Of a stretch of 39,681 bases of DNA, positions 27,602 to 35,861 are shown in pieces (position 1 is the stretch's first letter; every line of letters starts with the position of its first letter). The position numbers were made by a program, and so were the translations under genes. The notes beneath the pieces are model-generated. The model saw nothing but the letters and a program-made list of their open reading frames with translations, had not been told where the DNA came from and searched no databases. This DNA comes from an uncultured Alphaproteobacteria bacterium. GTDB taxonomy: Bacteria; Pseudomonadota; Alphaproteobacteria; Rhodobacterales; Rhodobacteraceae. Location: the NCBI GenBank assembly GCA_902586855.1, contig CACIIZ010000009.1, positions 1 to 39,681 on the forward strand, in the 5' to 3' direction.

Positions 27602-27630
27602 GAATTTCCCTTAAGCAAATTGAGGAAAAA

Positions 27631-27646
27631 TGCAAATCTTGTTCCA
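27631..27646 (-). promoter_or_regulatory. Candidate sigma-54 promoter TGGAACAAGATTTGCA upstream of Sat-like gene
   Basis: GG-N10-GC with TTGCA, 30 bp before the start. Confidence 0.6.
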
Positions 27647-27816
27647 TAATGTGATTGTAGCAATATCTTTTCATGACTTCTTCCAAGAGACATATGTCTT
27701 TCTAAGGAGGTTTTCTATTAAGAAGTTGCAGGTGGTTCGTCCCTTGACCCTTGCCCTCTATTTAATACTGACGCGCCTAGTATGGTTTTCATCGAAAGGC
27801 CATTAGGCATAAATAG

Positions 27817-27832
27817 TGGCACGGAAACTGCA
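27817..27832 (+). promoter_or_regulatory. Candidate sigma-54 promoter TGGCACGGAAACTGCA upstream of TPR-glycosyltransferase
   Basis: Consensus TGGCAC and GC with N10 spacing (-12 CTGCA). Confidence 0.65.
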
Positions 27833-27960
27833 ACCAGAAAAGATATGAAAACCAGTAAGAATTAGCTGTCATTAGTAGCAATACGTAACTTAAATAACCA
27901 TTTTGTGCCAAACTAATTCTTGCCAGAAATATTGTAAAAAAAGCGTTCAAACATAGAATA

Positions 27961-30210
27961 ATGGTGACGTTAAGTTTAGATCAAGCCATTCAGCAGGCAA
28001 AGTCATATCTAGAAGAAGATCAATTAGAGGACGCAAGGGATCTTTATCACGCTGTTTTACAAAAGTTTCCAAAAAATGAGAGAGTGCACAAAGATTTAGC
28101 TGTATTACAGAACCCATTAAAAACCTTTCTCAAAGAACCACCTACGGAACTCATAAAACAATTAATCGAACTTTATAATCAGGATCAGTTAGTGTCTGTT
28201 GCTGAAAAAACTTTGATGTTGACGTTAGAGTTTCCTGGATCTGCTGCTATCTGGAATATGTTGGCCGTTGTGAATAAAAAGTTGGGGAGAAACAAAGTAT
28301 CAGAAGTTGGATTTAAAAATGTAATCACCCTTAGACCTAATTATTTAGCAGGATACATAAGGTTAGGTATCGTATTAAAAGAGCAAGGAAAACATGACGA
28401 AGCGATAAAGGTATATGATAAAGTTCTTTCAATAAAATCAGATTATTCCGAAGCCTTTAACAGCAGAGGTAATATTCTAAAGGAACAAGGTAAATTAAAC
28501 GAAGCTATCCAGGAATATCGCAAAGCAATTTCACTAGAGACCAATTTTGTTGAGGCCTACAATAACCTTGGTCTCGCACTGATAGCACAAGGCAGATTGA
28601 AAGAGGCGATAAAAGAATTTCGTATAGCCATCTCATTCCAATCAGATTTTTCTGAATGTCACTATAATTTGGGCTGTGCACTACATCAGCAAGGTAAGTT
28701 GAGAGAAGCCATAGAAGCTTATGAGAAAGCCTCGCACCACGGGTTGGTCCGTGCTGCTGATACATTCCATCGAAAAGGAAATGCTTTGAGAGACCTAGGT
28801 AGGTTTGAGGAGGCATTGCAGGCATATAAGGAAGCAGTATCGTTGAAGCCAGATTTTGCTGAATGTTATTTTTGTATTGGTAATACACTTATGGATTTGG
28901 GTAAATTAGGCAAATCTATCTGGGCGTATAGGAAAGCTATCTTAATAAAACCCGATTTTGCGGAGGCCTACCATAACATGGGTAATGCTCTTCAAAACCA
29001 AGATCGAATTAAAAGTGCTTTAACGGCATACGGAAAAGCTGTTTCAATTAAACCTAATTTTGTAGAGGCCTATAAAAATATGGGAAATGCTTATTACAAT
29101 CTAGCCCAACTTGATAAAGCATTAGAGGCCTATAATAAGGTGCTGTCACTTAAACCAGATTCATCTGACTCGTATAACAATATAGGTCTCACTTTTCTTG
29201 AAAGAGGAATGTTTGACGAGGCAGAAAAAGCTTTTAAGAAAGCTTTATTGCTCGATTCCAATAGTGCTAAGGTTTATTACAATCTTTCATTATTTCATAA
29301 TATCCAAGGTAATTTAAAGTTAGGATTTGAATTGTATGAATGGCGAAGTAGATTGGAAGGTAAGAACATAGGATCTTTCAAGAAAGAGGGGAGACTGCAA
29401 CGAAACCAAAGCGTCAATAGAAAACATATTTTGATTCATGAAGAGCAAGGATTGGGGGATACAATACAATTTTGTCGCTATCTCCCGTTACTTGAAAAAA
29501 ATGGAGCTACTGTTAGCTTCAAGGTAACACCAACGTTACATAAGTTGCTTTCAACCCTTGAAGGATCTGTCTCTATTATCAGTGATGCTCCAGAAAAAGG
29601 AAGGTTTGATTATGAGACATCGTTGCTGAGTCTACCTCATTTTTTTGGAACTCAACTTTCAACAATTCCATCGGAATCCCCATATCTTCATGCAGATAAT
29701 CTGAAAATTAGATCTTGGAAGAAAAAACTGAAGAAGAATAGCTTTAAGATTGGCATTTGTTGGCAAGGAAATACAGGGAAAGTTGATGTTGGGAGGTCAT
29801 TTCCTGTAGTTCTCTTTGAGGCTATATCAAAGATCTCAAATATTGAGTTGCTAAGTTTACACAAGGGCGAAGGAGAGGATCAACTTTTGAATGCCGGTTT
29901 TCCAATCACAACTTTTGGTGAAGATTTTGATGCTGGTCAAGATGCGTTTGCTGATACTGCAGCTGTCATGATTTTGTCTGATCTTATTATTACATCCGAC
30001 ACGGCAGTGGCACATTTGGCTGGAGCTTTGGGATGTAAAACATGGGTGGCCTTAAAATATTTACCTGACTGGCGCTGGCTGATGGACAGAAGGGATAGTC
30101 CATGGTATCCCACGTTATCATTATATCGGCAGGACGAACCTGGGAATTGGGAGAGTGTTTTTAAAAATTTTGAGCATAATATCCGGTTGCTAGTTGAGAG
30201 AGGTCAATGA
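27961..30210 (+). CDS. TPR-repeat protein with C-terminal GT9/heptosyltransferase-like glycosyltransferase domain
   Basis: About 10 tandem 34-aa TPRs (..SIKPNFVEAYKNMGNAYYNLAQLDKALEAYNK..), then EEQGLGDTIQFCRYLPLL...DLIITSDTAVAHLAGALGCKTWVALKYLPDWRWLMDRRDSPWYPT. Confidence 0.92.
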   Translation: MVTLSLDQAIQQAKSYLEEDQLEDARDLYHAVLQKFPKNERVHKDLAVLQNPLKTFLKEPPTELIKQLIELYNQDQLVSVAEKTLMLTLEFPGSAAIWNMLAVVNKKLGRNKVSEVGFKNVITLRPNYLAGYIRLGIVLKEQGKHDEAIKVYDKVLSIKSDYSEAFNSRGNILKEQGKLNEAIQEYRKAISLETNFVEAYNNLGLALIAQGRLKEAIKEFRIAISFQSDFSECHYNLGCALHQQGKLREAIEAYEKASHHGLVRAADTFHRKGNALRDLGRFEEALQAYKEAVSLKPDFAECYFCIGNTLMDLGKLGKSIWAYRKAILIKPDFAEAYHNMGNALQNQDRIKSALTAYGKAVSIKPNFVEAYKNMGNAYYNLAQLDKALEAYNKVLSLKPDSSDSYNNIGLTFLERGMFDEAEKAFKKALLLDSNSAKVYYNLSLFHNIQGNLKLGFELYEWRSRLEGKNIGSFKKEGRLQRNQSVNRKHILIHEEQGLGDTIQFCRYLPLLEKNGATVSFKVTPTLHKLLSTLEGSVSIISDAPEKGRFDYETSLLSLPHFFGTQLSTIPSESPYLHADNLKIRSWKKKLKKNSFKIGICWQGNTGKVDVGRSFPVVLFEAISKISNIELLSLHKGEGEDQLLNAGFPITTFGEDFDAGQDAFADTAAVMILSDLIITSDTAVAHLAGALGCKTWVALKYLPDWRWLMDRRDSPWYPTLSLYRQDEPGNWESVFKNFEHNIRLLVERGQ
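28300..29300 (+). repeat. Tandem TPR-encoding repeats (approx. 102-nt period)
   Basis: Repeated protein motif [A/S]xxxxPDFxEAYxNxGxxLxxQGxxxEAIxAYxKA. Confidence 0.85.
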
Positions 30211-30601
30211 AGTGAACCCCCCTTTTGTTTCAATTTCTTGGGGAGAGTTGTTTGATAAGATAACCATCCTCCAAATCAAATTCGAAAAAATCACAACTCA
30301 AAAGTCTCTAGAAAATATCAATCAAGAATTAACGCATCTGATTTCAATTTTTGATATCAAGTTTAAGGACAATGCGCTAGCAAAGGATCTAAAAAAAGAC
30401 CTAGAGCGTGTAAATAATAAACTTTGGGAAATTGAAGATCAGATAAGAGAAAAGGAAAGAAAAAAAACTTTTGACAAGGAATTTATTCAACTGGCCCGAA
30501 GTGTTTATATAACCAATGATGAGCGTGCGAGGATCAAGAAAAAAATAAATGTTACCTTTGAATCGAGCGTGGTTGAGGAGAAGTCATATTCAGAATACTG
30601 A
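30194..30601 (+). CDS. DUF6165-like small helical protein
   Basis: SWGELFDKITILQIKFEKI...NKLWEIEDQIREKE...AR.VYITNDERARIKKKIN; overlaps the end of the TPR-GT gene. Confidence 0.7.
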   Translation: MREVNEVNPPFVSISWGELFDKITILQIKFEKITTQKSLENINQELTHLISIFDIKFKDNALAKDLKKDLERVNNKLWEIEDQIREKERKKTFDKEFIQLARSVYITNDERARIKKKINVTFESSVVEEKSYSEY

Positions 30602-30680
30602 AATCAATTTATTTGATGAGAAATAAGTATATTTTCATTTTTTGACTTAATTCATTACCGAAATTCATAATGTGCCATAA

Positions 30681-31322
30681 TCAGGTTAAGTAGTTATTTT
30701 TCTTAAATATTTTAAGGATTTCGCGTGCTTTTTGATTAACGGTAAAGCCACTCCTATGTTCTAGTACTAAATCAGGGTACTTTGGTTCTTCTTTTTTTAT
30801 ATCAATCCCAGTTACATTCTTTATTTTATTGTTTTTGAAACTCGAATAAAGACCTTTACTATCCCTTTTTTCTAGCTCTGAAAGGGATGTTTTAAGATAA
30901 ATTTCAAAATATCCTGGTAAATTGGCTCTGTTCCAAGAGAAGATTTCTTCAAACATGGCGATCACAGACGTAATTACAGTAAAACCTTGTGAGGCTAGTA
31001 ATAGACTTAACCGTGAGTAGGCCATGCCAAACAGTTTTCTACTGGCAATCCCATAGTCATTTTGGTCAATGACGTTTTCAAATAATTTTTTACGCATATC
31101 GTCGCCATCAAGTAGAATAGGTGCAAGCCCCTTAGAAGAAATAAGATTTTTTAGTTCATGAGCTAAGCTTGTTTTTCCAGCACCTGATAATCCTGTTATC
31201 CAAATAACTTTTCCTGAACATGAATTAAACTCATGTAAAATGGGGTCGTTAAGGTTTAAATCAAAAGGAATCTGTTCAATTTTGTTCATTTCACCTATCT
31301 GTTCCTCTGTAGGGGCCTTCAT
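30681..31322 (-). CDS. Adenylylsulfate (APS) kinase-like protein
   Basis: GKVIWITGLSGAGKTSLAHEL P-loop, LLDGDDMRKKLF, FEIYLKTSLSELEKRDSKGLY, all matching the CysC family. Confidence 0.85.
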   Translation of the reverse strand: MKAPTEEQIGEMNKIEQIPFDLNLNDPILHEFNSCSGKVIWITGLSGAGKTSLAHELKNLISSKGLAPILLDGDDMRKKLFENVIDQNDYGIASRKLFGMAYSRLSLLLASQGFTVITSVIAMFEEIFSWNRANLPGYFEIYLKTSLSELEKRDSKGLYSSFKNNKIKNVTGIDIKKEEPKYPDLVLEHRSGFTVNQKAREILKIFKKNNYLT

Positions 31323-31352
31323 TAGTCAAAATGTTCGGAAAATCATCTGTTG

Positions 31353-32441
31353 CTACAGCTTTAGAAATCGGTTCAACCATCCTATTGTATTAAGAAAATA
31401 ATTTGATGTTGCCGTCTCGTCGCTGAGCATTATCAAGTCTGATCCAAGTTCAATTGAGTGCTGAAGAGCCATTATTTCACCTTTAGTCGGTTGCATGCTT
31501 TGTTGCATGCTTGTAAGATTCTCTGTAGCCATAATTAGAGGAAGACCGTAAGATTTTGTGGCTATACAAATCTTGAGTATGGATTTATAGAAATTTTCAA
31601 TTCCGACTTCGGCTAATAGATCACCTCTGTCAATCATAATAGCATCAGAAAATCTCACTATTTGTTCAACATTTTCGACCCCTGATTTGTTTTCAATCTT
31701 GGCTACTAGTAACTTGTCTGGGAATTTATTTCTGATTATTTTTAGGGTTTTACTATCCTGTATGAAGCTTAAGCCTATAGCATCAAAGTCTAGTTTCCCT
31801 ACCTGACTCAGGAAATCTAAGTAAAATTCAAGTTGTAAATCATTGTCATAGATACTTCCAGGTATATTCAGACCCTTCCTTGGAAGAAGCTGGAATTTGG
31901 TTCTTGATCTCCCACACACACTATTTTCTTTTTGATCGAAGAAATCAAATTCATATAGTCCATCTGATAAACTAAACGATTTTAACACACTTGTTATATT
32001 TGGTAATGGTTTTGTTAGTTCGACCTGTCTGATATTATTTTTAACTTCCTTCGGACCAAAATAAAAATTTATACATTCGTTTTTCTTGATACTTATTGGT
32101 AAAGAATTATTTGTTCTTGGTTTAATTCCTGGAATATCAAGTAAAATTTTGGTTTTAGAACTTGCTTTTCTAATGGATTTAGAAACCTTAGTATGCCAAT
32201 CAATCGAACTATGGCTCCCATTTAGTCGGAAATAATTAGTGTATTGACTTATCTTCTGAACTGAAGAAGGTGTTGATGACTTGGGTCCTATTGTGGCAAG
32301 AATCCCTGGATGGTCAGTAGGAAACATAAGAGAGGAGTTCCCAAAATATTTTGATTTTCTTTTGTCTTGGGAATAACGCCCGTCGACTGCAAAGCGACGA
32401 TCCTCTTTTAGACCAAATTTGAAATAGTTTAAATGGATCAT
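31353..32441 (-). CDS. Pyruvate-kinase-like protein, short, C-terminal domain absent
   Basis: ILATIGPKSSTP, FRLNGSHSS (cf. RLNFSHG), LLVAKIENKSGVENVEQIVRFSDAIMIDRGDLLAEVGIE, PTKGEIMALQHSIELGSDLIMLSDETA. Confidence 0.85.
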   Translation of the reverse strand: MIHLNYFKFGLKEDRRFAVDGRYSQDKRKSKYFGNSSLMFPTDHPGILATIGPKSSTPSSVQKISQYTNYFRLNGSHSSIDWHTKVSKSIRKASSKTKILLDIPGIKPRTNNSLPISIKKNECINFYFGPKEVKNNIRQVELTKPLPNITSVLKSFSLSDGLYEFDFFDQKENSVCGRSRTKFQLLPRKGLNIPGSIYDNDLQLEFYLDFLSQVGKLDFDAIGLSFIQDSKTLKIIRNKFPDKLLVAKIENKSGVENVEQIVRFSDAIMIDRGDLLAEVGIENFYKSILKICIATKSYGLPLIMATENLTSMQQSMQPTKGEIMALQHSIELGSDLIMLSDETATSNYFLNTIGWLNRFLKL

Positions 32442-32494
32442 TGTTTCTCCAATTTATTCTATGTTATGATTTTCCTGAAGAAGATGTATCAGAT

Positions 32495-33286
32495 TTAAGC
32501 TACTCTTCTCAGGTAGCCTTTTGGGGACATGCTTAATAGTAATTTGTTATCAATATCAGTATCTACGACAAAATTTTTGCTCTCTTTAAGAAATTTTTCT
32601 ACGGCGCCTTTAGGATTATTATTAATATCCCAAGGGCGATCTTCAAAAGATCCTGGAGGCATTTGTGCGACGATTGTATCACAAACAATCAAGTAACTAT
32701 TTTTTGTTACTAGGCTTTTATAAAGTCTTAATTCCTCTAGTACATGTTCTTCAGTATGGTTGCTGTCTAGCATTATCATCACTTTTGCCCCATCAGGAAT
32801 AAGCTCTCTTATTTCTTTGTAGATGGCCTGCTCAATACTTGATCCTTCAAGCATAACAATCTTATTAGCTAAAGGATGAGACCTTATAGCATCTCTATTA
32901 TGTTTTCTTATGTCAATATCAACTCCAATGACTTTCCGTTCTATTTTGGGAGTATTCTGGTTTTCAATGGGGTCATTTATTTCCGCTACATCTAGTAGGG
33001 AAAGCATCGATGCAGTGAAGCAAAGAGATCCTCCGTGCGCAATTCCTGTCTCAATTACTATATCAGGCTTTGTGTTCCATATTATTTCTTGAATAGCTAA
33101 AATATCTTGAGGCAACTGAATTATAGGTCTACCGAGCCAACTAAAATGGTAGGAGTATTTATGCTTTGAAGATTGATTGAGCCATTTTTTGCTCGTTTTG
33201 AACAAATCAGGATCATTGCCCTGAGCCAAGATCTGATGCTTACATTCTTCGTGGAATAATTTGATTGGATTTGTTTCTTTGGTCAT
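32495..33286 (-). CDS. CmcI / cephalosporin-hydroxylase-family (rhamnosyl O-methyltransferase-like) protein
   Basis: FSWLGRPIIQLPQDILAIQEIIWNTKPDIVIETGIAHGGSLCFTASML...GVDIDIR...VMIMLDSNHTEEHVLEELRLY. Confidence 0.88.
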   Translation of the reverse strand: MTKETNPIKLFHEECKHQILAQGNDPDLFKTSKKWLNQSSKHKYSYHFSWLGRPIIQLPQDILAIQEIIWNTKPDIVIETGIAHGGSLCFTASMLSLLDVAEINDPIENQNTPKIERKVIGVDIDIRKHNRDAIRSHPLANKIVMLEGSSIEQAIYKEIRELIPDGAKVMIMLDSNHTEEHVLEELRLYKSLVTKNSYLIVCDTIVAQMPPGSFEDRPWDINNNPKGAVEKFLKESKNFVVDTDIDNKLLLSMSPKGYLRRVA

Positions 33287-33380
33287 TATTGGGATCTATT
33301 ATTATTGAAATATTAATAGGCTCTCGTGCTAATGCAAAGTAGTCGGGTGATCTCAGCTTTGCCTAACACGTTCTTCTCAA

Positions 33381-33396
33381 TGCAAAAGGTGCGCCA
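33381..33396 (-). promoter_or_regulatory. Candidate sigma-54 promoter TGGCGCACCTTTTGCA upstream of the CmcI-PK-APSK operon
   Basis: GG-N10-GC, -12 TTGCA; 95 bp upstream of the first gene. Confidence 0.65.
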
Positions 33397-33438
33397 AAAT
33401 TTTATCAAATAAATTTAAAATTTCTGTCACGGCAATGA

Positions 33439-33454
33439 AGGCACAAGTATTGCA
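33439..33454 (+). promoter_or_regulatory. Candidate sigma-54 promoter AGGCACAAGTATTGCA upstream of rfbF
   Basis: GGCAC-N5-TTGCA, correct spacing; 24 bp before the ATG at 33478. Confidence 0.75.
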
Positions 33455-33477
33455 TCAAATGGGTGCGGAGGTTTAGC

Positions 33478-34254
33478 ATGAAAGTTGTGATTTTAGCAGG
33501 TGGTTATGGTACCAGGCTTAGTGAGGAAACTCATCTGAGACCCAAACCAATGGTTGAAATTGGAGGTAAACCTATCCTCTGGCATATTATGAAAATTTTT
33601 TCTTCACATGGATTTAACGAATTTATTGTCTGTTGTGGATACAAAGGCTATATAATCAAGGAATATTTTGCCAATTATCTTCTTCATAATTCTGATGTTA
33701 CCATTGATCTGAATACAAGATCCATAGATGTTCATTCAAATAATGCAGAGCCTTGGAAAGTAACACTAATTGATACTGGAGAAACAACACTCACTGGTGA
33801 GAGACTGAAAAGAGTGTGCCCATACTTGGAGGATCAACAGGATTTTTTCTTTACCTATGGGGATGGGATAAGTGATGTAGACCTAACTAAATTAAAAAAA
33901 TTCCATAATAGACATGGTAAGTATGCTTCCGTCACTGTGATTAAACCGCCAGGTCGATATGGCTCTGTTAGTCTTCAATCATGTGGTAAAGTGAATAGTT
34001 TTGAAGAAAAACCACCTGGTGATGGGGGATACGTGAATGGGGGGTTTTTTATTCTTTCAAAAAAGGTTTTTGATTTCTTGCCTTTAGAGAGTGAGTCCTG
34101 GGAAAGTAGTCCTATGTTAAAATTAGTAGCTGAAGATGAATTAATGGCTTTTAGGCATGATGGTTTCTGGTCGGCAATGGATACCCTTAGAGACAAAAAT
34201 TATTTAGAAGGCTTATGGAACTCTAATAGTGCGCCTTGGAAAAAATGGTTGTAA
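33478..34254 (+). CDS. rfbF: Glucose-1-phosphate cytidylyltransferase (ORF open from 33463)
   Basis: MKVVILAGGYGTRLSEETHLRPKPMVEIGGKPILWHIMKIFSSHGFNEFIVCCGYKGYIIKEYF; GGAGG Shine-Dalgarno before the ATG at 33478. Confidence 0.95.
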   Translation: MKVVILAGGYGTRLSEETHLRPKPMVEIGGKPILWHIMKIFSSHGFNEFIVCCGYKGYIIKEYFANYLLHNSDVTIDLNTRSIDVHSNNAEPWKVTLIDTGETTLTGERLKRVCPYLEDQQDFFFTYGDGISDVDLTKLKKFHNRHGKYASVTVIKPPGRYGSVSLQSCGKVNSFEEKPPGDGGYVNGGFFILSKKVFDFLPLESESWESSPMLKLVAEDELMAFRHDGFWSAMDTLRDKNYLEGLWNSNSAPWKKWL

Positions 34255-34307
34255 GGCAGAAGGTTGCATAAATTAGGTAAAAGGGGTAGCTGGCCAAATA
34301 GAACTTG

Positions 34308-35150
34308 CTAATCTGAAAATTTGTTCCTTGCTGGTACATTTGGTTTGCCCCAAAAAGATTTCGGGCTATAATTATTCGGTGGATAGTGACCGAGGTTTAA
34401 GGCGATTGTACTTTTTCTCTCTGTTACCCTTCTTTCAACTAACTCTCTAACGGATATTGGATTACCGCTACAAACATTGTAGGTTCCATTTGATTGCTGT
34501 ACTACTAAGGTAATTAAATGATTTGATACTTTGGTAATAGGTAGGTAGTCAAGGAGTTGCTCACCTTTTGTCATATTAAACTGGGAGTCTCCCCGATCTA
34601 TAGCTTCATCGAGTTGAGGAATGATAGAGTTTCGAGACTGTCCTATCCCTATAGTATAAAATATCCTCGCCCAAGCTAAATTGAACTTTTTCTTTCTTTG
34701 AAGAAACAAAAGCGATTTGTGTAAGGTATGTTTAGCGAAGCCATAAGGTGTTACGGGATCACAGATATCATTTACTTCTAAACAACCTGATTTCAACCCA
34801 TATTCCATGCAGGTACCGGCTACGACCAAGGAAGTTACTCCTGCGTCCAAAAGTTCATTTATAAACCGATAGTTGGTAACAAAATTTTTCTCAATGTGGT
34901 GAAGAGATTCATAATTAGGTAAACCTTCCCAAGCGAGATGCAGCAGTGTTGTTGGGTTGTTTAGAATTATAGGTGGTGCGCCATCATTTATGTCCCATTC
35001 TATAATCTCTATTGGTATGGTATTAAAAAGTTTCTTACACCGTTTTTTATCTCTTGTTAGCAAGACCAATTTGCACCCAAGCTGATGAAGCATTGGTACA
35101 AGATTCTTACCAATGAAACCTGTTGCACCTGTAACTATTACTTTTTTCAT
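34308..35150 (-). CDS. NAD-dependent epimerase/dehydratase (SDR) family protein
   Basis: VIVTGATGFIGKNLVPML Rossmann motif; PYGFAKH (YxxxK). Confidence 0.88.
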   Translation of the reverse strand: MKKVIVTGATGFIGKNLVPMLHQLGCKLVLLTRDKKRCKKLFNTIPIEIIEWDINDGAPPIILNNPTTLLHLAWEGLPNYESLHHIEKNFVTNYRFINELLDAGVTSLVVAGTCMEYGLKSGCLEVNDICDPVTPYGFAKHTLHKSLLFLQRKKKFNLAWARIFYTIGIGQSRNSIIPQLDEAIDRGDSQFNMTKGEQLLDYLPITKVSNHLITLVVQQSNGTYNVCSGNPISVRELVERRVTERKSTIALNLGHYPPNNYSPKSFWGKPNVPARNKFSD

Positions 35151-35503
35151 TTCTCATCATTCCTTTTACAACAAATTCTTGCTTGGCTACAATTGATACT
35201 CGTGCATCCTGGGAGCTATTTGTGAAAGTCTGATGATAAAAGATAATAGGGAGGTATTTTCCATTTTATCCTCAAAAGGGTTTCAACAAAAACTTGTCAT
35301 TAAGTGTCTTGCAGATTTTGTATGACTGTTTTCCCATAATAATATCTGGCCTAAAGGTCTTATATTTACACTAAAATTCTTAAGACAAAATTTCTTAGTG
35401 TGGGGATTAAAGACTTGGCCCTTTCAGAACGGATTACTGTTGTTGATAAGGTAAGGTAAGAGCGGTATTAAGTTCCTATTGACTATATAAATTGCTCTTA
35501 ACT

Positions 35504-35519
35504 AGCAAGTACTGTACCA
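35504..35519 (-). promoter_or_regulatory. Candidate sigma-54 promoter TGGTACAGTACTTGCT
   Basis: GG-N10-GC; lies about 355 bp upstream of the epimerase start. Confidence 0.5.
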
Positions 35520-35540
35520 GTTTCGCATGTCATGTATGCT

Positions 35541-35566
35541 ACTGGCACGCAAACGATTGTGCCAGT
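35541..35566. promoter_or_regulatory. Perfect inverted repeat ACTGGCAC-N10-GTGCCAGT
   Basis: 8-bp arms, 10-nt spacer, in a roughly 700-bp intergenic gap next to the sigma-54-like element. Confidence 0.5.
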
Positions 35567-35834
35567 GCCCATTATTGATCAACGAATTCGTAAAAGTTGA
35601 AATTTGATACTGAATAGATTTTGCTAAAAACGCTGCTCTAAAAATAAAGATTAACTGAGGTTGCATCTGCACTTAGGAGAACATTTTGGGGAGAGTTTTT
35701 TTGGTAATAGAGTGGGAATTATTTTTTCAATTTAAAATTGAAAATCTCAAAGATAAATTACTGAATCATTTAAAGATCTCGTCAAAATAATTTTGTGGTA
35801 CAGTTATTTGAGATTAAAAAACTCATCAGTTAGC

Positions 35835-35850
35835 TGGCACATTTATTGCA
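35835..35850 (+). promoter_or_regulatory. Sigma-54 promoter TGGCACATTTATTGCA upstream of gmd
   Basis: Perfect TGGCAC-N5-TTGCA, 12 bp before the ATG at 35862. Confidence 0.8.
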
Positions 35851-35861
35851 ACCTTTTTGTG

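Noticed and set aside
28505-28888. 127-aa minus ORF inside the TPR gene
   Set aside because: Arises from TPR repeat periodicity on the opposite strand.
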